A stretch of DNA of 64,000 nucleotides from Duncaniella freteri (GCF_004766125.1 NZ_SJSA01000001.1:1426001-1490000), one strand, 5' to 3'; shown: positions 16,209-24,823, counted from the first letter of the stretch. Translations and numbers: made by a program. The notes: a model not told the origin generated them from the sequence alone.

Positions 16209-16522
16209 ATCGTTATTCCTTCGTTTGCGATATTATAGTATAATGGATTTGAATGTTTCCCTGACGCCATGTCTCTAAATGTGGAGACTATGGGATTGAT
16301 TTCTTGATTTATGTCCCACCCAAGCTGACGAAATGGAAATCCGTAGTCATCGAGGTCCTCGACCGTCCGTTTTTCTTTATTGAGAAGTATGAGGATGTCC
16401 CAGTCGGAGTTTTCTTGGGCTGTGCCTCGCGCCCGAGAGCCGAATAGAATCACCTTGGCTCCTTTAGGAAGAAGTCTGGATGCTTCTCTTATGATTAGAT
16501 TTATGACATTGATTGTATCCAT
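16199..16522 (-). CDS. MNT-type nucleotidyltransferase (antitoxin of a HEPN/MNT pair)
   Basis: Minimal nucleotidyltransferase of 107 aa. The active-site pattern GSRARG (G28, S29) followed by SDWDILI (D40, D42) matches the GS-x10-DxD motif of the family. In HepT/MntA-type systems the MNT protein transfers AMP to the HEPN ribonuclease and blocks it. The HEPN partner follows with a 10-nt overlap but is frameshifted, leaving this gene as a probable solitary antitoxin. A full consensus promoter lies directly in front, with only 4 nt between the -7 box and the start codon. Confidence 0.85.
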   Translation of the reverse strand: MDTINVINLIIREASRLLPKGAKVILFGSRARGTAQENSDWDILILLNKEKRTVEDLDDYGFPFRQLGWDINQEINPIVSTFRDMASGKHSNPLYYNIANEGITIWG

Positions 16523-16526
16523 ATTA

Positions 16527-16558
16527 CAAAAGTAGGAATTATGAGTAATACAAACAAA
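16527..16558 (-). promoter_or_regulatory. Consensus promoter for the HEPN/MNT pair
   Basis: On the minus strand TTTG (16558-16555), a 20-nt spacer and TACTTTTG (16534-16527). The start codon at 16522 begins 4 nt after the -7 box, so the mRNA would be leaderless or nearly so. Confidence 0.7.
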
Positions 16559-16577
16559 TTATCTTAGCATTAAGATG

Positions 16578-17147
16578 TTACGGCTCTATTCCTGCGGCGT
16601 TGAAGAGGGTGGCGTAGTAGGCGGCTTTGTTTTCGAGGGGGAGAGGGTAGGCGCGGGAGGTTGATGGCATACGCCATATGTCGAGGTTTCGTGCCGTGTC
16701 GGTGACCATATGCCCCATTTTGGGTGTTTCTGTGCCGGTGATCGATGCGATTACTCCTGCGGCTTTCTCTCCGGTGGTGGCAATGGTGCGGCACAGGGGG
16801 ATGCGGGCGAGGAGGTCGAAGAGCGGCACAGGGGTGACTATCTCCAGGTATTTGTCGGAGGCGTTGTCACGCAGGCGTCTGATTTCGCGGCCGGTGTCGT
16901 GCAGGGCTATCCCTTTGTCATCAAGAAGATCTTTGATGAGGTCGAGCCGGAATGAGCGGGACCTTGTGTCGTAGAGGTAGGTGGGGTCGTTGAAGAATAT
17001 GAGCCCCATGATTTTCCAGAAGTCGTTGGTGCGGTTGGGGTAATAGAACTCCATAGCCCAGCGGTGAGGCTGAGGAGGGAATGTGCCCATGATCAAGACC
17101 TTGGCACCGGAGGGGAGGTAGGGCGGAAAGGGATGGGTTTCGAGCAT
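16578..17147 (-). CDS. Uracil/hypoxanthine-DNA glycosylase superfamily protein
   Basis: 189 aa, single-domain UDG-fold protein. The N-terminal catalytic motif region reads VLIMGTFPPQPHRW, followed by YPNRTNDFWKIMGLIF. The C-terminal DNA-intercalation motif is RMPSTSRA. This set (GTFPP, NDFW, PSTS) is closest to the family that includes hypoxanthine-DNA glycosylases and single-strand-specific UDG relatives, which remove deaminated bases. No iron-sulfur cysteines are seen. It stands alone downstream of the efp gene. Confidence 0.8.
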   Translation of the reverse strand: MLETHPFPPYLPSGAKVLIMGTFPPQPHRWAMEFYYPNRTNDFWKIMGLIFFNDPTYLYDTRSRSFRLDLIKDLLDDKGIALHDTGREIRRLRDNASDKYLEIVTPVPLFDLLARIPLCRTIATTGEKAAGVIASITGTETPKMGHMVTDTARNLDIWRMPSTSRAYPLPLENKAAYYATLFNAAGIEP

Positions 17148-17196
17148 TTTCAGGTGTGTAGTATGGGTGGGATGGTCTGTATTATAAAAAATGTGA

Positions 17197-17236
17197 GAGC
17201 CTGAAAAGTTCAGGCTGCGTCTGACTTTTCAGGCTC
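17197..17236 (-). terminator. Intrinsic terminator after efp
   Basis: A perfect 13-nt stem, GAGCCTGAAAAGT at 17197-17209 with 17224-17236. On the minus strand it is followed closely by a run of six U (complement of 17185-17190 region), a classic intrinsic terminator. Confidence 0.85.
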
Positions 17237-17272
17237 TTGATGAGTCGGGTCCCGTGGGTATATTGGGCGGGA

Positions 17273-17839
17273 TTATTCCTTGACGCGTTCTTTGTAGGAA
17301 CCGTCGCGGGTGTCGATGACTACCTTGTCGCCGATGTTGCAGAAGAGGGGCACGCGCACCTCTGCTCCGGTCTCTACGGTAGCGGGCTTGAGGGTGTTGG
17401 TAGCGGTGTCGCCCTTGATGCCGGGTTCGGTGTAGGTGATCTCAAGAGTCACTGAGGTGGGCATCTCGCAGGTGAGGATTGTTTCGCTCTCGGCGTGTAC
17501 CATTGCTTCGCAGATGTCACCGTCCTTGAGGAACTGTACGCCTTCGATGCTTTCGCCGGCTATGATCACTTCTTCCCAAGTCTCGGTGTGGAGGAAGTGG
17601 TAGCCCATATCGTCCTTGTAGCTGTACTGGTAGGGGCGACGCTCGATGCGCACTTCATTTACCTTTACGCCGGAGTTCCAGGTCTTGTCGAGTACGCGGC
17701 CTGTCTGGACGTTCTTAAGTTTTGTGCGGACGAAAGCCGGTCCTTTGCCGGGCTTTACGTGAAGGAATTCTACGATGAAGAAGTACTGCCCGTCGATGTC
17801 GAGGCACATACCGTTCTTGAAGTCTGCAGTTGTTGCCAT
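17273..17839 (-). CDS. efp: Elongation factor P
   Basis: 188 aa with the three beta domains of EF-P. It relieves ribosome stalling at polyproline stretches. The loop that reaches the peptidyl-transferase centre is [10 protein letters not shown], with the tip lysine at residue 32, the site that is modified in many bacteria. The C-terminal signature [20 protein letters not shown] is clear. No modification-enzyme gene is adjacent. It follows slyD in the leftward run and is closed by its own terminator. Confidence 0.96.
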   Translation of the reverse strand: MATTADFKNGMCLDIDGQYFFIVEFLHVKPGKGPAFVRTKLKNVQTGRVLDKTWNSGVKVNEVRIERRPYQYSYKDDMGYHFLHTETWEEVIIAGESIEGVQFLKDGDICEAMVHAESETILTCEMPTSVTLEITYTEPGIKGDTATNTLKPATVETGAEVRVPLFCNIGDKVVIDTRDGSYKERVKE

Positions 17840-17906
17840 TTTATTTGGTTTATGCTTTTTTTAGTATAGAGTGGTCAAGTATAAGAAGAGTAGTGTATGG
17901 GGGCGA

Positions 17907-18497
17907 TCAGTTGCATCCGCCGCAGCATCCGCCGTTGTCGCAGCAGGAGTCGTCGCTGCCGTCGGCAGATCCGCATCCTCCGCCACAACCGCCGCATCCT
18001 CCGCCGCATGGAGAGGGATGGATCTCTTCGGGGGTGGCGTCACGCACGGTGACTACTTTGCCGTTGGCGAAGTGGAGTGCCTGCCCTACGAGGGGATGGT
18101 TGAAGTCCATTATGACGTGTTCGGAGGTCACTTCTTTCACCAATCCTGTGATCTGGTAGCCGTCGGCGGTGTACATGGGGATTCTTGCTCCGGGCTTTAC
18201 GCGCGAGTCGATGTTGCCTTTGTCGTCAAGGAAGAGGTCGCGGTCAAGTGATGCCACGTCGTCGGGGTTGAACGGTATGCCTTCCTCGGCGGGGACTTTC
18301 ACGTCGAATGACGCTCCTTGCTCAAGCCCTTCGAGTGCGGAGGCAAGTGCAGGTATGAGTCCGGGGGTGATGCCGAAGATGAACCGTTCGGGATCGGCGG
18401 GCTCTACGGTGTGCACCTGTGTCTCCGGTTCGCCGGGGAGGGATGCGTAGAGGTCGTAGGCTATCTCGACGTATTTGCCTGGTTGTATCTTATCCAT
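17907..18497 (-). CDS. slyD: SlyD-type FKBP peptidyl-prolyl isomerase with Cys/Gly-rich tail
   Basis: 196 aa. The FKBP domain with inserted-in-flap chaperone domain is recognisable (GKYVEIAYDLYAS, FIFGITPGLIPALASALEGLE, then VIMDFNHPLVGQALHF). These proteins assist folding and, through the C-terminal tail, bind metals such as nickel. The tail here is unusual: nine cysteines and many glycines in the last 34 residues and almost no histidine, unlike the His-rich tail of the enterobacterial protein. It begins 4 nt after the zinc-ribbon gene ends, suggesting co-transcription. Confidence 0.9.
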   Translation of the reverse strand: MDKIQPGKYVEIAYDLYASLPGEPETQVHTVEPADPERFIFGITPGLIPALASALEGLEQGASFDVKVPAEEGIPFNPDDVASLDRDLFLDDKGNIDSRVKPGARIPMYTADGYQITGLVKEVTSEHVIMDFNHPLVGQALHFANGKVVTVRDATPEEIHPSPCGGGCGGCGGGCGSADGSDDSCCDNGGCCGGCN

Positions 18498-18500
18498 AGA

Positions 18501-19274
18501 TTATTGTTCGGTGCTGATGCCTGCGAGATCGGGGTCGATCATGATGCGTCCGCAGTATTCGCATACGATGATCTTTTTGTGCATCTTGATTTCCATCTGT
18601 TTCTGCGGGGGGATGCGGTTGAAGCATCCGCCGCAGGCGTTGCGCTGGATGTAGACCACGCCGAGTCCGTTGCGGGCGTTCTTGCGGATGCGCTTGAACG
18701 CTGCGAGTGTGCGCGGGTCGTCGATGCGTGCTTCGAGGTCCTTGGCTTTGGCGCGTAGCACTTCCTCGTCCTTCTTGGTCTCGGAGATGATCTCTTCGAG
18801 CTGCTGACGCTTGTCGGAGAGGATGATGTTGCGGTCGGTGAGGTTCTCTTCGGCAGATGCGATCTCGGCGGTCTTTGCCTCGATTTCGCGGCTGTACTGA
18901 CCGATGCGCTTCTCGGAGAGCTGGATCTCAAGAGTCTGGTATTCTATCTCTTTTGAGAGGAGGTCAAACTCGCGGTTGTTTCTCACGTTGTCGAGCTGAG
19001 TCTTGTAGGTGGCAATCTGCTCCTCTGCGACTTTTATCTTGTTCTGCTCCTGTGCTGACTGGGAGCGTAGGTCCTCGATTTCGTGGTTGTACTTGTCGAT
19101 GCGGGTGTGGAGCCCGGCGATTACGTCCTCCAGGTCACGCACTTCCTCGGGGAGCTCGCCGCGGATGGTGCGGATGCGGTCGATTTCCGAAAGGATTGTC
19201 TGAAGCTCGTAGAGTGAGCGGAGGCGGTGCTCTACCGAGTTAGCCTGGTCGATTTTAGCTTGATCTTTGGCCAT
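18501..19274 (-). CDS. Zinc-ribbon coiled-coil protein (CdsZ/HP0958-like)
   Basis: 257 aa from 19274 (MAKDQAKIDQ); the longer frame to 19361 overlaps nif3 and adds residues unlike the family. Residues about 15-200 form a long antiparallel coiled coil. The C-terminus carries a C4 zinc ribbon (CGGCFNRIPPQ ... CEYCGRIM). The family binds nucleic acids or serves as a scaffold; the exact role in Bacteroidetes is unsettled. It regularly follows a Nif3-like gene in this phylum, as it does here. Confidence 0.88.
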   Translation of the reverse strand: MAKDQAKIDQANSVEHRLRSLYELQTILSEIDRIRTIRGELPEEVRDLEDVIAGLHTRIDKYNHEIEDLRSQSAQEQNKIKVAEEQIATYKTQLDNVRNNREFDLLSKEIEYQTLEIQLSEKRIGQYSREIEAKTAEIASAEENLTDRNIILSDKRQQLEEIISETKKDEEVLRAKAKDLEARIDDPRTLAAFKRIRKNARNGLGVVYIQRNACGGCFNRIPPQKQMEIKMHKKIIVCEYCGRIMIDPDLAGISTEQ

Positions 19275-19330
19275 ATAATTGTGAAGATTTTGATTCCTTT
19301 GAGTGGGTTGTGTTTTCAGAACATTTGATG

Positions 19331-20128
19331 TCACACGTAGGTCACAGGGTTGTGTTCGCACTTGGCGATATGGACCGCAAAGTTAGGAAATTTTTGGGAA
19401 ATAATGCGCGAAAAAATTGATTTAGTGCATATTTCGCTTTCAAAATGCCCGGTGTCGATGATGAGAATGTCTCTTCCGTGGTCCAGGAAGTCGTGGTAAC
19501 GGATGTCGGAGGATATGTAGGCTTCCGCGCCGGCGGCTATGGCCGCCGGGATGAATTCGCCTCCCGATCCGCTTGACAGGGCTACCTTGTGTATCCCGCT
19601 CAGTGAGGGGATGCCTCTTGTGACACGTACGCGCGGGGCGTTGTAGACCCTCTTGACTGCATCGATAAGTCCGTCGCTTGTGATGGTTCCGTGCTCGGGG
19701 ATGCCGATCACGCCGAGCCCTGCCGAGGGTGTGTGCGCGTCGGGCACAAGCGGCTGCATGGCTGTGAGTCCGAGCATCGACCCGAGCTCGCGGCTCACTC
19801 CTAAGGGCGCGCTGTCGAGGGCGGTGTGGCTTGAGTATACGGCTATGCCGTGGCGTATGGCGAGGATTACGGCTCGTTCCGCCTGGGATGCCCCGGTGAT
19901 GGAGCGGAGCCCTTTGAAGATCAGGGGATGGTGTGACACGATAAGATTACACCCCTGATCCTTGGCTTCTTCAACCACGGCAGGGGTGACATCGAGGCAC
20001 AGCATCACGCCCGAACATTCGTCCGAGCTCTCCATCGGGGCTATCTGCCAACCCGTATTGTCCCAGGATTCCTGGAGTGCGGGGTCGGCATAGGCCTCGA
20101 TGGCTGTGACTATATCTTTGAGGGTCAT
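19331..20128 (-). CDS. Nif3-like dinuclear metal-centre protein
   Basis: 265 aa. Metal ligands of the NIF3/YbgI family are visible: [11 protein letters not shown] near residue 64 and GHFESE near the C-terminus, plus SSHTALD in the middle. The family forms toroidal hexamers with a di-iron or di-zinc site and is often labelled GTP cyclohydrolase type 2-like, but its cellular substrate is uncertain. This copy is the short form without the large central insertion. Its start overlaps the aspS stop by 4 nt. Confidence 0.9.
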   Translation of the reverse strand: MTLKDIVTAIEAYADPALQESWDNTGWQIAPMESSDECSGVMLCLDVTPAVVEEAKDQGCNLIVSHHPLIFKGLRSITGASQAERAVILAIRHGIAVYSSHTALDSAPLGVSRELGSMLGLTAMQPLVPDAHTPSAGLGVIGIPEHGTITSDGLIDAVKRVYNAPRVRVTRGIPSLSGIHKVALSSGSGGEFIPAAIAAGAEAYISSDIRYHDFLDHGRDILIIDTGHFESEICTKSIFSRIISQKFPNFAVHIAKCEHNPVTYV

Positions 20129-21879
20129 TCTTTGAGGTTGAGCTTTATCTGGAGCTCATCGAGCTGGGAGTCGTCGATCGATGCGGGTGCGTCGATCATC
20201 ATGTCGCGGCCGGAGTTGTTTTTGGGGAATGCGATGACGTCGCGTATGGAGTCGAGTCCGGCGAGGATCGACACGAAGCGGTCAAATCCGAATGCCAGTC
20301 CGCCATGAGGTGGCGCGCCGTACTTGAAGGCGTTCATCAGGAAGCCGAACTTGTATTGAGCGTCCTCTTCGCTGAGTCCGAGCAGGCGGAACATATGGTC
20401 CTGTAGCTCTGCCTCGTGTATACGTATGGAGCCTCCTCCGAGCTCGTTGCCGTTGACCACCATGTCGTATGCCGTGGCGCGCACTGCTCCGGTGTCGGAG
20501 TCGAGAAGATGGAGGTCGTCGGGGTTGGGTGAGGTGAACGGATGGTGCATGGCGTAGTAACGCTGAGTCTCGTCGTCCCACTCGAACAGGGGGAAGTCGA
20601 TGACCCATAGGCAGGAGAACTTCTGCGGGTCGCGGAGCCCGAGCCGTGAGCCCATCTCAAGACGAAGCTCGCACAGCTGCTTGCGGGTCTTTGCCGTTTG
20701 TCCGGCGAGGATGAGCATGAGGTCGCCCTTTCCTGCTGCGGCGCGGTCGGTCCATGTGCGTAGCTCCTCTTCGGTATAGAATTTTGATACGGACGATTTT
20801 ATGGAGCCGTCCTCTTCGATCTTTACCCACATCATGCCTTTGGCTCCTATCTGCGGGCGTTTCACGAAGTCGGTGAGCTGGTCGAGCTGTTTGCGGGTGT
20901 AGCCTGCGCAGCCCGGAGCCACGATGGCTCCGACGTATTCGGCGTCGTCAAGCACGGAGAATCCTTTGCCGCCTGTGAGGTCCTTGAGCTCCACGAATTC
21001 CATTCCGAAGCGTGTGTCGGGCTTGTCGGATCCGTAAAGGCGCATGGCGTCGGCCCATGTCATGCGGGGGAAAGGATCGGTGAAGTCTATGTCCTTTACA
21101 TATTTAAATATGTGCTTTACGAGACCTTCGAACATCTGCAGAACGTCTTCCTGAGTCACAAACGACATCTCGCAGTCGATCTGTGTGAACTCGGGCTGGC
21201 GGTCGGCGCGCAGGTCCTCGTCGCGGAAGCATTTCACTATCTGGAAATAGCGGTCGAATCCGCTTACCATCAGGAGCTGCTTGAATGTCTGTGGTGACTG
21301 GGGGAGCGCGTAGAACTGTCCCGGATTCATGCGGGAGGGCACCACGAAGTCGCGTGCTCCTTCGGGCGTCGACTTGATGAGCACAGGTGTCTCCACTTCC
21401 AGGAAGCCTTTGGAGTCGAGATAACGGCGTATCTCGAATGCCATGCGGTGGCGCAGTTCAAGATTGCCGCGCACGCATGAGCGGCGCAGGTCGAGATAGC
21501 GGTACTTCATGCGCAGGTCGTCGCCGCCGTCGGTCTCATCCTCGATGGTGAACGGTGGCACTTCGCTGCGGTTGAGCACCTTAAGCTCCTTGGCTATGAT
21601 TTCGATCTCACCGGTGGGGAGATTGGGGTTCTTGCTTGTGCGTTCAGCCACGGTGCCTGTGACCTGGATCACCCATTCGCGCCCCAGATGGTTGGCGTTG
21701 TCGCAGAGGGCGGCGTCGGCGTCGCTCTCAAATACTATTTGCGTGATGCCGTAACGGTCACGGATGTCGACGAACGTCATGCCGCCCATCTTACGTGTCC
21801 TCTGCACCCAGCCGGCAAGGGTCACTTCACGGCCGGCATCGCTCAGGCGGAGTTCTCCGCATGTATTTGTCCTGTACAT
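20125..21879 (-). CDS. aspS: Aspartyl-tRNA synthetase
   Basis: 584 aa class IIb synthetase, start at 21879 ([11 protein letters not shown]). Order of domains: OB-fold anticodon-binding domain (about 1-105), catalytic core with motif 2 ([17 protein letters not shown]), the bacterial GAD insertion in the middle, and motif 3 ([13 protein letters not shown]) near the C-terminus. It charges tRNA-Asp. A promoter with TACCTTTG lies just upstream. It heads the leftward run that continues through nif3, the zinc-ribbon gene, slyD and efp. Confidence 0.97.
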   Translation of the reverse strand: MYRTNTCGELRLSDAGREVTLAGWVQRTRKMGGMTFVDIRDRYGITQIVFESDADAALCDNANHLGREWVIQVTGTVAERTSKNPNLPTGEIEIIAKELKVLNRSEVPPFTIEDETDGGDDLRMKYRYLDLRRSCVRGNLELRHRMAFEIRRYLDSKGFLEVETPVLIKSTPEGARDFVVPSRMNPGQFYALPQSPQTFKQLLMVSGFDRYFQIVKCFRDEDLRADRQPEFTQIDCEMSFVTQEDVLQMFEGLVKHIFKYVKDIDFTDPFPRMTWADAMRLYGSDKPDTRFGMEFVELKDLTGGKGFSVLDDAEYVGAIVAPGCAGYTRKQLDQLTDFVKRPQIGAKGMMWVKIEEDGSIKSSVSKFYTEEELRTWTDRAAAGKGDLMLILAGQTAKTRKQLCELRLEMGSRLGLRDPQKFSCLWVIDFPLFEWDDETQRYYAMHHPFTSPNPDDLHLLDSDTGAVRATAYDMVVNGNELGGGSIRIHEAELQDHMFRLLGLSEEDAQYKFGFLMNAFKYGAPPHGGLAFGFDRFVSILAGLDSIRDVIAFPKNNSGRDMMIDAPASIDDSQLDELQIKLNLKE

Positions 21880-21900
21880 AAATTTTTGGTTTCGTGACTG

Positions 21901-21931
21901 CAAAGGTAGTGATTTCTATCAATTTTCGCAA
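21901..21931 (-). promoter_or_regulatory. Promoter for aspS
   Basis: Minus strand: TTG at 21931-21929, 20-nt spacer, TACCTTTG at 21908-21901, about 22 nt before the start codon. Confidence 0.65.
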
Positions 21932-21964
21932 GCGGAAATTATAGAGTGGATGCCTGGACGGTTA

Positions 21965-21995
21965 GGGCGGGACGGCTCATGATTCCGTCCCGCCC
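21965..21995 (-). terminator. Hairpin terminator after the small lipoprotein gene
   Basis: GGGCGGGACGG at 21965-21975 pairs perfectly with 21985-21995 around a 9-nt loop, just after the stop at 22018. The U-run is weak. Confidence 0.6.
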
Positions 21996-22017
21996 GTATC
22001 GTTGGAGTTGAAGGGCT

Positions 22018-22527
22018 TTATTCGATCAGGAAGCGGAGGTAGTCGGCTGTGATTTCCGGCATGTGTACTTTCGTGCCTTTGCTCTGTGCTTCTTTTACGG
22101 TTTCGTTTATTGCGTTTACGTTGTCGTTGATGTATCGGAATGTGCGTTCGGACATGTTCAAGTCCGATGCCTTTTTTGCTGAACATACCATCAAGCCGTC
22201 AACAATGGTCACTTTGCTGTAATATCGATATAGGGCTGCGCGTGTCATCTCATGTTCTTCGGGGTATGGTTCTGTGATGGCTTTGGCTGATTGTGGATTG
22301 GATGTGTTGCGTTGTCCTGTGGTTGTGTTCTCCAATGCCGCTATGTCCACATCAATAAAGGAATTGTTGGCAATTATCATTTTTGCAGTGGTGATGGGCG
22401 GTGCTGAAGGTCGGTCATCAACGCTGGATTGCTGTTGCCGGTCGATTGTTGTGTCGGATATGATATCCGAACTGTTTGCACATGATGTTATGAACATCGC
22501 CACAATGAAAAGAATTGTAAGTTTCAT
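22018..22527 (-). CDS. Small lipoprotein of unknown function
   Basis: 169 aa; I recognise no domain. A lipoprotein signal with lipobox FITSC (Cys near residue 16) is followed by a polar, low-complexity stretch rich in Ser, Asp, Thr and Gln (residues 20-85). A compact, mostly helical C-terminal part (HEMTRAALYRYYSKV, SERTFRYINDNVNAINETV) follows. It begins 25 nt after another secreted orphan and shares its promoter. Probably attached to the inner face of the outer membrane or exported to the surface. Confidence 0.65.
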   Translation of the reverse strand: MKLTILFIVAMFITSCANSSDIISDTTIDRQQQSSVDDRPSAPPITTAKMIIANNSFIDVDIAALENTTTGQRNTSNPQSAKAITEPYPEEHEMTRAALYRYYSKVTIVDGLMVCSAKKASDLNMSERTFRYINDNVNAINETVKEAQSKGTKVHMPEITADYLRFLIE

Positions 22528-22552
22528 AGTTGTAAGAGTATTATGATATTAT

Positions 22553-23035
22553 TTATTGTGAAACCCATACTCCGCCACCTGTTGGATTTCCAGAGCATGA
22601 GAGAAAGTATACACACTCCGAACCGCTCGGATGTCTTGTAAATGATGCGGAAAATGTCCAATATTTAAATTTCATATTTGGATTTATATATTCGTCAACC
22701 CATACATAGGGTAATCCCCATCCCCCTCTAATGGCATAATAGTAGGAGAGTGGTTTAGCTACTGCAAGGTGGGTCTTGCGATGTCCGTCCTCGATGGGGT
22801 TGTGGCAGGTGAGTTCGACGATTATATCATAGTAACAAGTGGTTGTTGTTTTGATCCATGCGAATTTTTTTGCTGGAAAGGACCACTCACAACTTGTCTC
22901 GCCAAGTGGTGCTTCAATTCCACACATCATTATGATTTCTCTTTGGTCAACTGGTGGTGGTTCTGGTTCATTGTTGGCTTTTAGTAGTGGGATGCTGCTG
23001 CTGAGCAGTAGGATTAGAACAATGGATTTTTTCAT
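22553..23035 (-). CDS. Secreted cysteine-containing protein of unknown function
   Basis: 160 aa with a Sec signal peptide (about residues 1-20, ending near LLKANN). The mature part has six cysteines (in MMCG, TSCEW, TTCYY, LTCHN, SECVY, LSCSG), an even number that suggests disulfides in the periplasm or outside. It is rich in aromatic residues (Trp, Tyr), as in small beta-sandwich proteins. No family was recognised. It is the first gene of a two-gene unit with the downstream lipoprotein. Its base composition looks more AT-rich than its neighbours. Confidence 0.6.
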   Translation of the reverse strand: MKKSIVLILLLSSSIPLLKANNEPEPPPVDQREIIMMCGIEAPLGETSCEWSFPAKKFAWIKTTTTCYYDIIVELTCHNPIEDGHRKTHLAVAKPLSYYYAIRGGWGLPYVWVDEYINPNMKFKYWTFSASFTRHPSGSECVYFLSCSGNPTGGGVWVSQ

Positions 23036-23063
23036 AGCGACTATGTGTTGAAATGTGATTTAG

Positions 23064-23095
23064 CAAATATATGGAATTATTTATTGAATGTCAAG
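23064..23095 (-). promoter_or_regulatory. Promoter for the two secreted orphans
   Basis: Minus strand: CTTG at 23095-23092, 20-nt spacer, TATATTTG at 23071-23064. Leader about 25 nt. Confidence 0.65.
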
Positions 23096-23156
23096 AGGTT
23101 GGGTGCGGCTCTGAATTAAAATGAGACAAATATGCGAATTTTAGTGAATAAATAGC

Positions 23157-23164
23157 TAATTTTG
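23157..23164 (+). promoter_or_regulatory. -7 box for the carbonic anhydrase gene
   Basis: TAATTTTG. It sits only 11 nt before the first ATG (23176), which favours the second ATG at 23188 as the true start. Confidence 0.5.
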
Positions 23165-23187
23165 CGGTTGAAAAAATGCAATTTGTT

Positions 23188-23730
23188 ATGATTGAGGAAA
23201 TTTTGAAGCATAATTGTGAGTTTGTGGCGCAGAAAGGGTATGAGAAGTTTGCAACCTCGAAGTATCCTGATAAGAAGATCGCCATAGTTACTTGTATGGA
23301 CACTCGGCTTGTGGAGCTTCTTCCGGCGGCTTTGGGGCTGCGCAACGGAGATGTTAAGATAATCAAGAATGCCGGCGGGACAATCACCAATCCTTTCGAC
23401 TCGACCATGCGTTCGCTGCTTGTCGCGGTGTATGAGCTTGGGGTGAACGAGATTATGGTGATAGGGCACACCGGCTGCGGAGTGCAGGGGATGAATGCTG
23501 CGGAGATGCTTCACCTGATGCGTGAGCGCGGGGTGAGTGAGGAGCATATCTCGCTGATGAGGCATTGCGGCATAGATCTTGACAGCTGGTTGCATGGTTT
23601 TGAGGACACGGATGCCGCTGTGGCTGAGACTATGGACCTGATACGCAATCATCCGCTCATGGCGCAGGATGTCAAGGTGGGCGGCTATATAATGGATTCG
23701 CTCACAGGTGAGCTGAGGGTGGTAGGATAG
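23188..23730 (+). CDS. Beta-class carbonic anhydrase
   Basis: 180 aa from the ATG at 23188; an ATG 12 nt earlier lies almost on the predicted transcription start. Zinc ligands and catalytic residues of the beta class are present: CMDTR (C36, D38, R40) and HTGC (His and Cys about 58 residues later). It belongs to the short bacterial clade of about 180 aa rather than the longer plant-type enzymes. It interconverts CO2 and bicarbonate. It is a single-gene unit with its own promoter, upstream of the Lrp-type regulator. Confidence 0.9.
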   Translation: MIEEILKHNCEFVAQKGYEKFATSKYPDKKIAIVTCMDTRLVELLPAALGLRNGDVKIIKNAGGTITNPFDSTMRSLLVAVYELGVNEIMVIGHTGCGVQGMNAAEMLHLMRERGVSEEHISLMRHCGIDLDSWLHGFEDTDAAVAETMDLIRNHPLMAQDVKVGGYIMDSLTGELRVVG

Positions 23731-23794
23731 CGGCTTGGCGGTGTTATTTTTTTGAGAGGTGTTCGTTTTGCTGCGAATATTATGATGGAAATGG

Positions 23795-23826
23795 TTTGTC
23801 GGAGATTGAAAATTTAATTATATTTG
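23795..23826 (+). promoter_or_regulatory. Consensus promoter with overlapping palindrome before the Lrp-type gene
   Basis: TTTG at 23795-23798, 20-nt spacer, TATATTTG at 23819-23826. The palindrome ATTTGCA-TG-TGCAAAT at 23822-23837 overlaps the -7 box and is a candidate autoregulatory operator. Confidence 0.7.
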
Positions 23827-23887
23827 CATGTGCAAATTTTAGATATTTTAAAATAGTAATCGTTGAATTCTAATAATCGAGAAAAAA

Positions 23888-24361
23888 ATGGCTATCGCGC
23901 TTGACCGGCTTGACGAGACCGATATCAAGATACTCCGCCTGCTTCAGCAGAACGCTCGCCTCACGCTTAAGGAGATCGGCGCGCAGGTGAATCTGTCGTC
24001 CACTCCTGTGTATGAGCGTTTCAGGCGGCTGGAACGCGAGGGCTATATCAAGGCCTATGTGACAGTTCTTGACGAGGAGAAGCTCAACATGGGCTTCACT
24101 GCATATTGCAGTGTGACGCTCAAGCAGCAGAACAAGGCTAATGCCAAGGAGTTTGCCGATGTCATCATGGGATTGCAGGAGGTGACGGAGTGCTACAATA
24201 TTTCGGGGCGGTTTGATTATCTGGTCAAGATACAGGTGCCGAGCATGAAGGCTTACAGGGAATTTGTCATGAATGTCCTTGGCTGTCTTGAGTATGTAGC
24301 CTCGTTCGAGTCGACTTTTGTGATGGACGAGGTGAAGCACGAATTCGGCATATCTATATAG
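23888..24361 (+). CDS. Lrp/AsnC-family transcriptional regulator
   Basis: 157 aa. An N-terminal winged helix (LDETDIKILRLLQQNARLTLKEIG, VNLSSTPVYERFRRLEREGYI) is followed by the ligand-sensing RAM domain (about 65-150). The family senses amino acids and controls metabolism. Lrp members often repress their own gene, and a 16-nt palindrome covers the -7 box of this promoter. No target operon is adjacent; the leu operon in this window is a possible but untested target. Confidence 0.92.
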   Translation: MAIALDRLDETDIKILRLLQQNARLTLKEIGAQVNLSSTPVYERFRRLEREGYIKAYVTVLDEEKLNMGFTAYCSVTLKQQNKANAKEFADVIMGLQEVTECYNISGRFDYLVKIQVPSMKAYREFVMNVLGCLEYVASFESTFVMDEVKHEFGISI

Positions 24362-24474
24362 GTGCCCTGCTCAGGGGCTGTTTTGACAAGGGTTCTTTGT
24401 GGATGGCAGAAGGACTGAAAAAGAGGCTGTTCCGTAGGTGGTGCGAAAAATAATGCAAAAAAGTTGCGAAAATA

Positions 24475-24506
24475 TTTGCATGGTAAAATTATTCGTTGTA
24501 ATTTTG
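24475..24506 (+). promoter_or_regulatory. Consensus promoter for the tRNA-tuf-rpl-rpo cluster
   Basis: TTTG at 24475-24478, exactly 20 nt, then TAATTTTG at 24499-24506. It is the clearest promoter in the window and sits 53 nt before the first tRNA. Confidence 0.8.
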
Positions 24507-24559
24507 CATCGCAATTGAGAAACAGAACTGCTCTTGATTGCTGAGAACATAGAATTATT

Positions 24560-24633
24560 GCCTCTTTAGCTCAGTTGGCCAGAGCACGTGATTTGTAATC
24601 TCGGGGTCGTTGGTTCGAATCCGACAAGAGGCT
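24560..24633 (+). tRNA. tRNA-Thr (TGT)
   Basis: 74 nt cloverleaf. Acceptor GCCTCTT pairs with AAGAGGC; the anticodon loop TTTGTAA gives UGU; T-loop GGTTCGAATCC is present. CCA is not encoded. Confidence 0.95.
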
Positions 24634-24655
24634 CAACTAAAGTGTTAGGAAATTA

Positions 24656-24738
24656 GGGCGAATACCAGAGTGGCCAAATGGGGCAGACTGTAAATCTGCT
24701 GGTTTATACCTTCGGTGGTTCGAATCCATCTTCGCCCA
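24656..24738 (+). tRNA. tRNA-Tyr (GTA)
   Basis: 83 nt class II tRNA with a long variable arm. Acceptor GGGCGAA pairs with TTCGCCC; anticodon GTA in the ACTGTAAAT loop. Confidence 0.95.
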
Positions 24739-24750
24739 CTACTAATTTCT

Positions 24751-24823
24751 GCGGAAGTAGCTCAGTTGATAGAGCATCAGCCTTCCAAGCTGAGGGTCGC
24801 GAGTTTGAGCCTCGTCTTCCGCT
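24751..24823 (+). tRNA. tRNA-Gly (TCC)
   Basis: 73 nt. Acceptor GCGGAAG pairs with CTTCCGC; anticodon loop CTTCCAA gives UCC. CCA follows at 24824-24826 and is genome-encoded. Confidence 0.95.
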
